DNA from: Stieleria neptunia
Lineage (GTDB): Bacteria > Planctomycetota > Planctomycetia > Pirellulales > Pirellulaceae
Assembly: GCF_007754155.1 (NCBI RefSeq)
Contig: NZ_CP037423.1
Span: 10,784,938 to 10,848,937 of the forward strand
Length of the DNA stretch: 64,000 bases
Reading direction: 5' to 3'
Every line of letters starts with the position of its first letter. Position 1 is the first letter of the stretch. This document shows, piece after piece, positions 54,401 to 63,076 of this stretch. The notes below the pieces were generated by a model. It was given only the letters and a program-made list of their open reading frames with translations, was not told the origin of the DNA and searched no databases. The position numbers were made by a program, and so were the translations under genes.

Positions 54401-56793
54401 CCAAACATTTGTCGGACCCGGATCGGCAGCAGCCTTCGTTGACCGCCGTCAATTTGGTGCGTCAGTTCGCCAAAACGGATTTCCACTTGCTCGCCGACCT
54501 GGTCCGCTCCGCCCACGCCTCCGAATTCAACTTGCTGTTGGAAACGATGGAAGCGGATCCCGATCGGGCACGCGATGCGCTGCGGCGGCAGTGGGATCAG
54601 ATCAATCAGGCCGAGACTGCGGTGGTCGATGTCACACGTCCCTGGGGGTCGCCCTGGTGGATCGTCGGTGATCGCGATCGAGTCGATTTGACACCCGACC
54701 CGGTAATCGACGACGCCCTCTTGGTTCAGTTGGACTCCTTTCAATCGGTCATCGGCCCGCACGCGATCGTGGCCCACCAGGTTCCTCGCGATCGTCTGGC
54801 CGGACTCGCCACAGAACTCGCCATCAGCGGCTATCGAATCGGACATCTCGCCGTCTATCGTCACGACGCGCAGCGCTATTGCTTTGTCCTGTTCACGAGA
54901 GACTCGTTGGAGTCCAAGTATGCGTTGGATCTCTCGGCCGATCAGGTGCGGGCGCTCAATCGCGACCATCGTGACGAAGGCTTTCTTCCCGATAGCATCA
55001 GCGGCTACGCCGACGAGGATAAAACCCTGCGATATTTCGTCAGCTGGATTCGTCGGCCGCAAAACAACGGTGTGACCGCTGCTGACCTGTATCTGGAGGT
55101 GCCGGGGAGCCATCACCAGACCGACGGATGGCAGCCGATGCTGCAAAGGGGCCTGTCACTGCCGCGTTTCAATCTGTCGGTCCAGCAGTCGGATTTGCCC
55201 GAGCAATTCACGTCCATTCGCTGGCAAACGACTCGCGAGATTCGATACGCCGACGCCTGGAACCAGTCGGCCGACCAGTGCCGCCAGATCATCCAATGGA
55301 ATCGATCTTCGCCAGTGCTTGTGGCGGGATCCAGCTTGGCCACCGACGGTCGACGCGATGGGACGGTCACTCCGGTCTGGTGGCATGATCTTCCCGTGCA
55401 GGCGAAGCTGCTGGAACACCAGGGTCGACTCGATCACCTGCGTGCGGCGGGAAAGCTGATGGCCGAGGGTTACTTTCCCGTTTCACTCGATGCGGCCGCC
55501 TTTGACGACGATCGGACATTTCGATTTCAGTCGGTCTGGTGGCGCGCGCTGCCGGAGATCGATGCCCAGGTTGCCTCCGCCCGGGTCCGCTGCAATCTGG
55601 CACTGGCGCAGTTGCGACTGCAGCAAGACCAGAATGTGAAAGACGCACTCGCCGGCCATTGGGGCGAAGAGACACGGGGTGCCGTCATCGCAGGATTCGG
55701 CGAATTCATGTTGCCGCCGGAATGGTTGTTTGACCAAATTCAAAACTCGCGAGATGACCAAGCCCCGCAAGACGCGATGAGAGTCCGCAGTTGCCTGATG
55801 GCGTTGAAACTGATTCCGGTCGACCAAGTCAGTCCGCAACAACGGTCGTCGGTCACGGAGGTTTGGCGTGATCCGCTTCAACGAACGACCGACTCAGGCA
55901 TTCGGTCTGCTTCACTCGCCCTCGCGGCCGCATGGAATCTGGATCTACCCTTGCCGCCGTCGAGTGATCCCGATCGTGAGTTTCTGGCCGTCTCGGGGCA
56001 GCGGATGGTGGTCGTTCGACCGGCAGCAACCGTTTGGCTCGGTTCGTATGGCAATGAACCGGGGCGTGACGGACAGAAAGAGCCGCGGACGGCGTTTGTG
56101 ATCGACCATGACTATGCGATCGGAGCCACCGAAGTGACCGTCGAGCAGTTCCTGGCGTTTCGCAACGATTTTGACTATCCGGAAGACTATGCCCGATCGG
56201 TAGACAGTCCCGCGATCAATGTGACCTGGTATGACGCGGCAAAGTATTGTCGCTGGTTGAGTGAGCAAGAAGGCATTCCCGAAGACGAGATGTGTTATCC
56301 CGAAATCGATGCGATCAAGCCGGGCATGGTCGTCTCGGCGGGATCGGTGGATCGAATCGGTTATCGGCTGGCAACCGAAGCGGAATGGGAATCTGCCTGC
56401 CGCGGCGGCGTCGATCGCAACCGTTGGTTCGGCTTTGACCCGAAGCGACTCGATGACCATGCCTGGACGGTCAGCAATTCCGAATTCCGGACCCAGCCCG
56501 TCGCCCGCTTGTTGCCCAACGACTACGGGCTGTTCGACATGTTGGGCAACGTGATGGAATGGTGCCACTCCCAAAGTCTCGCCTACCCGCGGCAATCGCT
56601 CGCACCGGCGTCTGATCCCGGCAATGAATGGTTCGACGTAGAGGGCCGCACGAGGATGATCACGCGCGGCGGCGCGATGCTGTACCAACCCGGTGACGCA
56701 CGCGCCTCCCAACGCAATCTTCACGGCGCCGATTCACGTTGGGTCTACATGGGATTCCGAATCGCCAGAACGATTCGGCCGACGCTTGAGTAA
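51409..56793 (+). CDS. Ser/Thr protein kinase - STAND NTPase - FGE-like fusion
   Basis: 1794 aa from the ATG at 51409 (MSEDDITQP). Residues ~47-310 form an active Hanks-type kinase: LGKGGFGTVY, Lys77 (EVALKV), HRDIKPGNIL (Asp171) and D189-FG. A STAND NTPase follows, with P-loop G397-PSGCGKTS and Walker B VVIFIDQFEQW. A membrane segment lies near 804-825. A planctomycete-type repeat region (VWWHDLPVQAKLLEHQG, AGKLMAEGYFPVSL) precedes an FGE-fold domain (about 1533-1790: ATEVTVEQFLAFRN, NVTWYDAAKYCRWLSE, GNVMEWCHS, MGFRIA). The FGE-like domain has no active-site Cys pair (ARASQRNLHG), so it is probably a binding module. It is membrane-anchored with kinase and NTPase in the cytoplasm. No FHA gene adjoins it. 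Confidence 0.9.
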   Translation: MSEDDITQPTHPSQTPSRLDGQVATGDYSLDSARQNASEAELTKIEEFSVLGFLGKGGFGTVYRAYDGLLQREVALKVPHQRLVNQSDLAAAYLREARAMASLDHPHIVPVYRAAATQQVACYLVTKLIHGCPFGQWIRRKRPSYRQLADVLRYVADALAYAHSRGIVHRDIKPGNILIDEEDCPYVVDFGLALRDVEREGRSAYVGTPAYMSPEQARGEGHRVDGRSDIFSLGTVLYQSLTDSKPFKGEDRDSLFQEIIYHDPVDPREIQPEVPAELARICLKSLSKSVHDRYASCELLVDDLAHFVETMDGDSSTSTTSAQSAFGPNAAQADSHRQRRTLPKGLRPFDLRDAEHYLELLPGPYDRDGLPDIVRFWLSRIDSTDASRAVPVGLIYGPSGCGKTSLVRAGIMSRLGNPCTSIYLQATPESTESVLAGAIRSKFGDHRFGSVTDLADLIAALRRGNQPKVVIFIDQFEQWLFSHPDIERESLTAALRQCDGVQVQCILMVRDDFWLGISRLMQAIDLPIAENENATLLDLFDTRHARHVLALFGAAHERLPDSQTHFSPRQNQFLDSAIRYLASDGRVICVQLALLTEMLKHRNWETSSSLFKDGGTGIGVRFLDETFDNERSPRRIRLFAEGAEHVLRALLPESGSSIKGAVRSEQELMEATGYRDKAAFRRLIAVLDGELHLITPTDRTEEDSFSSESSTSQIGTTGYQLTHDFLIAPIRHWVELRNRTTKAGKARLRLDEFTELYRARPLPQALPTLSEYLAVRRHVPPSTYTGPQLRMMNAARQRHLGRLGAWSLAVGLLLAVSWGGYAFVVNQLRQRDSQAALTRLVDAELSEAIPLATELREDAWIRAQASTLVADPDSRLSVRVRASLVNADRDVVAAETLTRHALTAPVDEVVQIARSIVPLMNSTNELAVELWRDQTATRGELLRAACLIANDPGSIGGFDDPDDQAVLVQLLLAENPVWSKSWGLGFAPLAETLLPRLAKHLSDPDRQQPSLTAVNLVRQFAKTDFHLLADLVRSAHASEFNLLLETMEADPDRARDALRRQWDQINQAETAVVDVTRPWGSPWWIVGDRDRVDLTPDPVIDDALLVQLDSFQSVIGPHAIVAHQVPRDRLAGLATELAISGYRIGHLAVYRHDAQRYCFVLFTRDSLESKYALDLSADQVRALNRDHRDEGFLPDSISGYADEDKTLRYFVSWIRRPQNNGVTAADLYLEVPGSHHQTDGWQPMLQRGLSLPRFNLSVQQSDLPEQFTSIRWQTTREIRYADAWNQSADQCRQIIQWNRSSPVLVAGSSLATDGRRDGTVTPVWWHDLPVQAKLLEHQGRLDHLRAAGKLMAEGYFPVSLDAAAFDDDRTFRFQSVWWRALPEIDAQVASARVRCNLALAQLRLQQDQNVKDALAGHWGEETRGAVIAGFGEFMLPPEWLFDQIQNSRDDQAPQDAMRVRSCLMALKLIPVDQVSPQQRSSVTEVWRDPLQRTTDSGIRSASLALAAAWNLDLPLPPSSDPDREFLAVSGQRMVVVRPAATVWLGSYGNEPGRDGQKEPRTAFVIDHDYAIGATEVTVEQFLAFRNDFDYPEDYARSVDSPAINVTWYDAAKYCRWLSEQEGIPEDEMCYPEIDAIKPGMVVSAGSVDRIGYRLATEAEWESACRGGVDRNRWFGFDPKRLDDHAWTVSNSEFRTQPVARLLPNDYGLFDMLGNVMEWCHSQSLAYPRQSLAPASDPGNEWFDVEGRTRMITRGGAMLYQPGDARASQRNLHGADSRWVYMGFRIARTIRPTLE

Positions 56794-56814
56794 CCAGCCG
56801 CGCGGCACCCTCGC

Positions 56815-57801
56815 TCAACGTGTCCGCGTGACCGACCAGCCTTCCGGCGGATCGGGCAACTGAAAGGCCTCGTGGTAGGCACGCTGCGCCCGCTCGACCC
56901 AGACCAAGGTTTGCTGGTGTAGCTTCGTCGGCTTCATCCGAACAGCTCGACTGGCCAACGATCTGGCCAGTCCAAACTCTTGTTTGGCCACCGCCGCGAT
57001 CGCCAAATTGTGCACCGCAACGGATGAAAACGGATATCGCTGGTAAACCTCTTGCCAGATCGCTTCCGCCTGCCCCCATCGGCCGGCGACCGCCAAGGCG
57101 TTGCCGCGTCGAATGGCTTGCGTGCCGGGCAGCAAGTAGGGGATTTCCAACTGCACACGTTCCCGCACGACCGCCGGAGTGATCAGCGGCAACGTCTCGC
57201 GAACGAGCGCCGATTGCAACGCCACATCCTTGTCGGCGGCCAACGCCAAATCGGGGTATCGCTCGAGCGCGGATTCCAATTCCACCACGACCGGTTTGCC
57301 CAATGGCCGGCCTTCGGTCGGCGCCTGGACGTCAGCGCTGACCGGCATCAAACGCCAGGAAACGGTCAGCCGATTGCCCGCTTCGGTGATCGATCGGGGA
57401 CGCCGGTCCGGCAAAATCTCGCCGCGCAAAATGAAGTCGATGTGTCCTTGCTGAGCCTTCTTGGCCAGCGCCAGATCGCTTTCGTCGTCGGCGTTGTAAG
57501 ACACCAGCGAGACGCCTTGATCAAAGCCCGGCGTCGATGCGTTGATCGATTCGGCGGATACCAAGCGGGTGGAACGACCCGCGTCGGCAGGTGCGGCCAG
57601 CAGTAGTTTTTCATGAATCGGCGTGGCCAATTCCTGGGGGCCGACAATCTTGGGGACCATCACCGAATGGCCGACCGTGGAACGCAGCGTCGGCGGCGAC
57701 CAAACGTGTATCGGGGCTCCCATGCGACAACCACCCAGCGACGTGAAACACGCAACCAGGAAGGCGCAACGGGCGAGTGAACGAACGCAATGAACTGTCA
57801 T
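56815..57801 (-). CDS. Lipoprotein with TPR-like C-terminal region
   Basis: 328 aa from an ATG at 57801; the ATG at 57819 is an alternative adding six residues. The signal peptide ends with FTSLGGC, a lipobox, so the mature protein is anchored by lipid. A beta-rich middle (VMVPKIVGPQELATPIHEKL, GHIDFILRGEILP) is followed by a C-terminal TPR-like helix pair (RWGQAEAIWQEVYQRYPFSS and VAVHNLAIAAVAKQEFGLAR). It resembles periplasmic CsgG/FlgT-like or secretin-associated lipoproteins only superficially. It is convergent with the kinase gene, 21 bp between stops. Confidence 0.8.
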   Translation of the reverse strand: MTVHCVRSLARCAFLVACFTSLGGCRMGAPIHVWSPPTLRSTVGHSVMVPKIVGPQELATPIHEKLLLAAPADAGRSTRLVSAESINASTPGFDQGVSLVSYNADDESDLALAKKAQQGHIDFILRGEILPDRRPRSITEAGNRLTVSWRLMPVSADVQAPTEGRPLGKPVVVELESALERYPDLALAADKDVALQSALVRETLPLITPAVVRERVQLEIPYLLPGTQAIRRGNALAVAGRWGQAEAIWQEVYQRYPFSSVAVHNLAIAAVAKQEFGLARSLASRAVRMKPTKLHQQTLVWVERAQRAYHEAFQLPDPPEGWSVTRTR

Positions 57802-57850
57802 CCCTGACGCGATACGCAATAAGTGGAAATCGAGTCAAGAGCGTCTCTGA

Positions 57851-57940
57851 GATCAACAAAGGGGTCAAGATCAACAAAGGGGTCAGGCCTCTTTGTTAGG
57901 GGATCTGCCCTTGAGGCATCAAAGAGGCCTGACCCCTTTT
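57851..57940. repeat. Tandem and inverted repeat downstream of hemH
   Basis: GATCAACAAAGGGGTCA occurs twice (57851-57867, 57869-57885). CAAAGGGGTCAGGCCTCTTTG (57875-57895) is complementary to CAAAGAGGCCTGACCCCTTTT (57920-57940), giving a 20-bp stem with a 24-nt loop. It lies 15 bp past the hemH stop and could end transcription in either direction. Confidence 0.8.
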
Positions 57941-57955
57941 CCGCGGCTCAAAGCT

Positions 57956-58996
57956 CTAGCTGGCCCGCGGCGGGGGCCGGCGAGGCGTGTAGAGGCAACA
58001 ATCGGATGGACAGACATCGTGCCAGGGCCCCAAGGTTCCTGCCGCGTCTTTCTGCTGGCGAATCCCAATTCGCTCTTCCACCAGTTTGCGAATCATGCTG
58101 ACGAAACCAGCACTGATGCCCGGTGTTGCGGCACGGCTCATCTTGATGCCACGTTCTCGGCACAGCGTCGCCGCTTCGTCATCCAAGTCGTACAGCACTT
58201 CCATGTGATCGCTGACAAACCCGATCGGCACGATCACGAGGTTCTTCAGCTTGTCCGCATCATCCATCTCGGCGATCGTGTCACACACATCCGGCTCCAG
58301 CCACGGCTGCTGCGGCGGGCCGCTGCGGCTCTGGTACACCAACCGCCACGTGTCGACCCCGACCGCCTCGGCGACCAATCGCGACGCTTCATGGAGTTGC
58401 TTGACGTAGTCGCAGTTGTCCGCCATCCCCATCGGGATGCTGTGGGCGGTGAACAGCACCGTCGCCGCGGCCGGTTCGGATTCAAGCTCGGCCAGCGATC
58501 GGCGAACACTGCTCGCCATCGTTGCGATGAAGTCCGGATGATTGAATCCCATCCGCACTTTTTCCACCAACGGGGCTCCCTCGCCGACCTCCTCTTGCGC
58601 GGCAAGAATGTTTTCGCGGTACTGACGGCAACCGCTGTAACAGCTGAACATGCTGGTGAAAAATGCAATCGCCCGTTTGCACCCGTCGGCCTTCATCTGC
58701 CGCAAGGTGTCGGGGAACAGTGGATGCCAATTCCGATTGCCCCAGTAAACCGGCAAATCAATCCCGTTGGATTCAAACTCGGCCTTGATCGCCGCCAGCA
58801 GCTGGCGGTTCTGCTCGTTGATCGGGCTGACGCCGCCAAAACTTTTGTAGTGCTCGGCAACCTCCAACATGCGCTCGCGTGGCACATTTTTTCCCCGCAG
58901 CACGTTTTCCAAGAACGGCATCACGTCCTCGGGGCCTTCTGGGCCGCCGAAGGAAACCAACAGGAACGAATCGTAGGGCAAGTCTGGGTCGGACAT
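57956..58996 (-). CDS. hemH: Ferrochelatase
   Basis: 346 aa from the ATG at 58996 (MSDPDLPYDSFLLVSFGGPEGP); upstream codons are non-coding in type. The family residues are present: SFGGPEG, NRNWHPLFPDTL, TAHSIPMGM (the catalytic His), YQSRSGPP, WLEPDV and PIGFVSDHMEVLYDLD with the conserved Glu. It inserts Fe2+ into protoporphyrin IX, the last step of heme synthesis. The C-terminal extension contains CPSDCCL, a cysteine cluster resembling those that hold a [2Fe-2S] cluster in some bacterial ferrochelatases; this is inference. Confidence 0.94.
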   Translation of the reverse strand: MSDPDLPYDSFLLVSFGGPEGPEDVMPFLENVLRGKNVPRERMLEVAEHYKSFGGVSPINEQNRQLLAAIKAEFESNGIDLPVYWGNRNWHPLFPDTLRQMKADGCKRAIAFFTSMFSCYSGCRQYRENILAAQEEVGEGAPLVEKVRMGFNHPDFIATMASSVRRSLAELESEPAAATVLFTAHSIPMGMADNCDYVKQLHEASRLVAEAVGVDTWRLVYQSRSGPPQQPWLEPDVCDTIAEMDDADKLKNLVIVPIGFVSDHMEVLYDLDDEAATLCRERGIKMSRAATPGISAGFVSMIRKLVEERIGIRQQKDAAGTLGPWHDVCPSDCCLYTPRRPPPRAS

Positions 58997-59226
58997 CGAT
59001 GGGATGAGTTCTCGGATGCGAAATGAAACCGGCGGGTCATTCTCGCTGATCGTCAATCCGCATGGCAGTGGGGGCACTTCGGTCAACTCGACCGCGGTCC
59101 GACGAAGCGATCGCGGGACGATGGCTGAATCGCCATTTCTCGAAATGGTTGTCGCGTCATTGGTATGAAAAATGCACCACAACCCAAATTGCTTTCGTGC
59201 TTTACGAATCAGACAGAGGTGACGGT

Positions 59227-59475
59227 ATGTTTTGGACTTTGATAGCTATGATCTTCATCGTCAGTTTCGTGCTGGTGGTGATGTCCATCCGCGTCGCAAT
59301 CATTGATGAACGTCTCGATATGAGAGAAGTGAAACTGATGAGAAACCTCTCTCGATACGCGAGCCGAGCCTCTTTCAGCCCCGACAACCCTGGCCGCAGG
59401 CCGCGGAATTTCAGCAAATCGGGTTCACTGAAGTTCCCAACGGTCCCCGGAATGGGCTCGTTCACCGCGAGCTAG
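59227..59475 (+). CDS. Small single-pass membrane protein, unknown
   Basis: 82 aa from an ATG at 59227 with a strong ribosome site (GAGGTGAC) 4 nt upstream. The first 20 residues are a membrane helix (MFWTLIAMIFIVSFVLVVMS), then a basic helix (DERLDMREVKLMRNLSRYAS) and a Ser/Pro-rich tail. It is divergent from hemH. The product has no recognisable family. The frame extends upstream to 59062 but those residues look non-coding. Confidence 0.5.
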   Translation: MFWTLIAMIFIVSFVLVVMSIRVAIIDERLDMREVKLMRNLSRYASRASFSPDNPGRRPRNFSKSGSLKFPTVPGMGSFTAS

Positions 59476-59626
59476 TGCCCCGCAGCGGGTCAATTTTGGT
59501 GAGTGGATCGCGTCGCTGATCCTTCTGCAGGGGATCATTAAGGCGAGCGGCTGACGTGAAACCGCTCAATCATCACTCAGCGCGGCCGAAAAGGTTCCGA
59601 TGCGATCGGACGCAGCGCGATCGCGG

Positions 59627-60430
59627 TCAGCGCCCCAGAATGAGACTCGCCGCCTCTTTTAACCCGGCTCCGATTTCTTCGAGCGGCCAGTACTCCAGTC
59701 CGACGAAGCCGTCGTAATCCGTTTCTCCGATGGCGCGAAAGATCTCGCCATAATTCAACTCGCCCCGCGTCAACTCATTTCGGCCCGGATTCCCGGCGGC
59801 ATGGAAATGACCGATCCGACCGATGTTGGCGGTCGCATTGCGAATCACATTGCCTTCGCTGATCTGCTGGTGATAGATGTCGAAGACAACCTTCACGTTT
59901 TCGCTGGCCACCTGGTCGACGATCGCAAACGCCTGCTCGCTTCGCACCAGATAGTAACCGACGTGGTCGATCAGATCGTTCAGCGGTTCGAAGACCAGCG
60001 TGATGCCGGATTGTTCCAGCATCGGTGCCGCTTCGCGCAGACCTTCGACCAGGCAATCGTGTTGTGCTTCGTTGCCGGCGTCGGGCCGAAAGTCGCCGAC
60101 CTGAGAAATCAAGGTCGGGCATCCGAGCCGCTTGGCCGCTTCGATCGATTCGCCGAGCCCGTCCAGATAGGCGGAGCGACTCGCCGGGTCGACCAGACTG
60201 ATGAACTTGGTGCAGCAAGCGGCGATTCTCATCTGGTGCTCCGCCACAGCCTCTTCGATCTCCGCGAGGTCTTTGTCCCACCAGCCCCAGAATTCGAAGG
60301 CGTCGATTCCGCAGGCTTTGACGCGGGCGATCGCATCGCGCGGCGCAACGCCTTCAAAAACGGCGTCGATGCAAACCGAGGGACGAAGGGTGGAGGGTGC
60401 GGGGGTGGAGGGTGTGGCTTCACTGCTCAT
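59627..60430 (-). CDS. hyi: Hydroxypyruvate isomerase-like TIM-barrel enzyme
   Basis: 267 aa, AP-endonuclease-2 type TIM barrel. The order AFEFWGWWDKD, KRLGCPTLISQVGD, TLVFEPLND (Glu metal ligand), VKVVFDIYHQQISEGN (Asp) and IGHFHAAGNPGRNEL (His), YDGFVGLEYWP is that of hydroxypyruvate isomerase (Hyi/YgbM-like). Family members act in glyoxylate, tartronate or sugar-acid degradation. ATGA overlap with the aminotransferase gene downstream (60430/60427) shows co-translation. Substrate is not provable from sequence. Confidence 0.82.
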   Translation of the reverse strand: MSSEATPSTPAPSTLRPSVCIDAVFEGVAPRDAIARVKACGIDAFEFWGWWDKDLAEIEEAVAEHQMRIAACCTKFISLVDPASRSAYLDGLGESIEAAKRLGCPTLISQVGDFRPDAGNEAQHDCLVEGLREAAPMLEQSGITLVFEPLNDLIDHVGYYLVRSEQAFAIVDQVASENVKVVFDIYHQQISEGNVIRNATANIGRIGHFHAAGNPGRNELTRGELNYGEIFRAIGETDYDGFVGLEYWPLEEIGAGLKEAASLILGR

Positions 60431-61623
60431 GACATGACCGAAGCGACCGCTTCGCAGAAGGAGTTCATTTTGGTTTCACTCATGCCGGCAACGTTGATCC
60501 GACCGCTGCCGACGATGTAGATGCCGTGCTTGCTTTTCAGCTCGTCGACCTGCATCGGGCTGAGCCCGCTGTAGGAAAACATGCCTTTCTGGCGAAGCAA
60601 GAAGGAGAAGTCGTGGCCCGAGCCGGTCGACTTCATGGTTTCGACGAATTGTTCGCGAAGTCTGGTGATCCGCAAACGCATCGTTTCCAGTTCTTCCTTC
60701 CACAGTCGGGTCAACTGCTCGTCGGCCAAAATCGTGGCCACGATCGCACCACCGTGTCTCGGCGGATTGCTGTAATTGGTGCGCACCACCCGTTTCAGCT
60801 GACTGAGTGCCGCGGTGCACTGCTCGACATCGGCCGCGACCAGCGAAACCGCGCCGACCCGCTCGCTGTACAAACCGAAGTTCTTGGAGAACGACGTGCA
60901 CACGATCGCTTCGTCGACATGTTCCAATACCGTTCGCAAACCGACGGCGTCTTGTTCGATCCCGTCGCCGAAACCCTGGTAGGCGAAGTCGATCAGTGGC
61001 AACAGATTCTTTTCGGCGATCACCGACGCGATCTGTTTCCAATCCTCGGCGGTCGGGTCGATGCCGGTCGGGTTGTGACAACAACCGTGCAGCAGGATCG
61101 CGTCGCCGGGTTTGGCGTTGTCGTTGAGTGCAGCGAGCATGCCGTCCAGATCCAACGACGTGCGATCATCACCCAGGTAGCGATAGGTTTCCGACGATAA
61201 ACCCGCCGCGGCGAAAATCGCCGGATGATTGGCCCAGGTGGGATTGGGCATCCAAATTCGTGCCTTCGGCAATTGGGTCCGCATGAAATCCGCGGCGACT
61301 CGCAGCGCCCCGGTGCCGCCGGGCGTCTGCAGCACCGCCACGCGATCGGCCGCCAGCGTCTCTCCGAACACCAGATTCCGAACATCGGCGCGGTACTCCG
61401 GCAAACCATCGATCGACAGGTAGCCCTTGGTCGCTTCGCTGTCCAAGATCTTTTGCTCCGCCGCTTTGACCGATTTCAGGATCGGTGTCTGCCCGTTTTC
61501 GTCCTTGTAGACCCCGACTGACAAGTTCATCTTGTCGGGATTCGGGTCCGCGTTGAAAGCTTCGGTGAGTCCCAGAATCGCATCCGGGGGGGCGGTCTGA
61601 ATGACGGAAAAACGATGACTCAT
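60427..61623 (-). CDS. aspC: Aspartate/aromatic aminotransferase (class I)
   Basis: 398 aa from the ATG at 61623 (MSHRFSVIQTAPPDAI). The frame is open 5' of this but without family similarity, so it was cut. MNLSVGVYKDENGQTPILK is the N-terminal AspC/TyrB signature; PNPTWANHPAIF and HGCCHNPTGIDPT hold the substrate-binding Asn, and Lys247 in SFSKNFGLYSER forms the PLP Schiff base. It interconverts aspartate, glutamate and aromatic amino acids with 2-oxoacids. It is co-translated with the isomerase gene. Confidence 0.93.
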   Translation of the reverse strand: MSHRFSVIQTAPPDAILGLTEAFNADPNPDKMNLSVGVYKDENGQTPILKSVKAAEQKILDSEATKGYLSIDGLPEYRADVRNLVFGETLAADRVAVLQTPGGTGALRVAADFMRTQLPKARIWMPNPTWANHPAIFAAAGLSSETYRYLGDDRTSLDLDGMLAALNDNAKPGDAILLHGCCHNPTGIDPTAEDWKQIASVIAEKNLLPLIDFAYQGFGDGIEQDAVGLRTVLEHVDEAIVCTSFSKNFGLYSERVGAVSLVAADVEQCTAALSQLKRVVRTNYSNPPRHGGAIVATILADEQLTRLWKEELETMRLRITRLREQFVETMKSTGSGHDFSFLLRQKGMFSYSGLSPMQVDELKSKHGIYIVGSGRINVAGMSETKMNSFCEAVASVMS

Positions 61624-61936
61624 GATGGTGGCTCGCGCGTGGGCTAGGCCTGGGCTGGAAATGGACGTTGCCAATGCCCGCGAATCGTAGTGCAACAGCG
61701 GCAATTCGGCTATCCTGTCCCCGACCCAGGGCGCGGCCTTTTGGTTCAGGTCCGTCGCCGACGCGCCCTCTGCCGGTGACGTTTCGTCGGCGCAAGACGG
61801 CCGCAACGATTTCTCGACCGGTTGAGGCCCCCACTCGGCGGAGTCTGAGCCGCACCACGGGCGACCGGAATGAAACGAGAACCGAGTGCGGCGTTTGCCC
61901 TCAGCTCTCTTGCTTTGACTCTGGCTCGCGGACTCT
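61624..61936. other. Intergenic region, nothing recognised
   Basis: The 313 bases upstream of the aminotransferase hold no gene with a credible start, and no repeat or riboswitch that I recognise. A GGGCAAACG string occurs near 61894, but the rest of a GEMM aptamer is absent. It should contain the aminotransferase promoter. Confidence 0.5.
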
Positions 61937-63076
61937 TTAGCGATGGGCGTGGGCCCGCTGCCGCGCTGTTTCGGATTCAAACCCCAAGCTGTAGGGGCGA
62001 AAGACCAGGATCGGATCGGCGACCAACGCACCGAAGCCACGGGTGCGAGGATCGATCCCCTGGCGATGCAGCGCCAGGGCCAGCGCGACGTCGCGGACCT
62101 GGGTTCGGTGAGTCGTCTTGGGCGGCACCATCGATCGCCAAACGTGGCTGACCCGCGTGTCTGCGGAAAAACTCGTGATCCAGGTGTCGATTTCCGCTGC
62201 CGCAAAGTTTAGCTCCGACGCGGCCAACAGTGCGGTCACAATCCGCGACGGCGATTCGGTCGGATCGTTCAACGCCCGCCGGCAATCCGATTCGACGATC
62301 CGGTCGCAATCGTAACGCAACCCGATCACCAATCGGTCACGCAAATCGATCGGCGTTTCGGTCAAAAAACTGCCGACCAGTCGCGACAGGACACGGCTTT
62401 CGTGATCACGCAGCGCCTCGGGGCCGCTGCCGGGATTGCTGAGGTGTGCGACCAGTCGTAGCGTCGCCCCGTCGGCCGTCTTCCGCTTGCGAGCCGACGC
62501 CAACGAAAGCACGACGGACCAAGACGCAATGTCGTGTCGATCGAGGGTCTCGATCTCTGACCAGCAATTCGCATCGGTCGCGACTCCCGCCAGCAAGCGG
62601 CCGATCTCGGGGCGATCTTGGACGGCTGAGGCGAAAACCAATCGAGCGTCATGACCACCCCCGGCGGAATCACGAAACTGTTCCCATCCGGCCAGCTCGC
62701 GCCCGTCGAACGAAGCGTCGTAGAGGAATCGCTCCATCAGGATCTCGCGCTCCCGCATCTCCAAACGATTTAACAAGCGCTGCTTGGAAAGATAAAGCTC
62801 CAAGTCCGGGGGCGGGAACGGATTGGCGCGAAGCAGGGCTTTGATTTGATCTGCCGACGATTCGCTGTGAATCGCCAAGTCGATCAGTCGCGTTTCCGAA
62901 CGTCCGCGCGTGGCGAAGGAATCCGCGGCCAAACCCGCGACCAGTGCTTCGAATTCGACCCGTGGTTCTGTCTGTGTCGACGCCGGCGTTTGGGATTGGA
63001 CCCGGCCGGTGATCAACGCCGTCAGCGTGAGGGTGAACAGCCACAAGAAACGGGCATCAGGTCGACACATCGGCAA
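61937..63076 (-). CDS. Secreted unknown protein
   Basis: 379 aa. A signal peptide (FLWLFTLTLTALITGRVQS) is followed by a soluble, mostly helical region (QIKALLRANPFPPPDLELYL) with no recognisable enzyme motif. Near residues 200-270 repeated helices (SRLVGSFLTETPIDLRDRLV, SRIVTALLAASELNFA) suggest a HEAT-like or helical-repeat fold. The C-terminus has VRDVALALALHRQGIDPR and ends with charged residues. A bacterial surface or periplasmic protein of unknown role. Confidence 0.75.
   Translation of the reverse strand: MPMCRPDARFLWLFTLTLTALITGRVQSQTPASTQTEPRVEFEALVAGLAADSFATRGRSETRLIDLAIHSESSADQIKALLRANPFPPPDLELYLSKQRLLNRLEMREREILMERFLYDASFDGRELAGWEQFRDSAGGGHDARLVFASAVQDRPEIGRLLAGVATDANCWSEIETLDRHDIASWSVVLSLASARKRKTADGATLRLVAHLSNPGSGPEALRDHESRVLSRLVGSFLTETPIDLRDRLVIGLRYDCDRIVESDCRRALNDPTESPSRIVTALLAASELNFAAAEIDTWITSFSADTRVSHVWRSMVPPKTTHRTQVRDVALALALHRQGIDPRTRGFGALVADPILVFRPYSLGFESETARQRAHAHR

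Noticed and set aside
61870..61910. GEMM-like GGGCAAACG before the aminotransferase
   Set aside because: Only one conserved block is present; no ACGCAAAG or closing stem follows.
61624..62205. Long N-terminal extension of the aminotransferase
   Set aside because: Residues upstream of MSHRFSVIQ have no family similarity and overlap the neighbouring secreted-protein gene.
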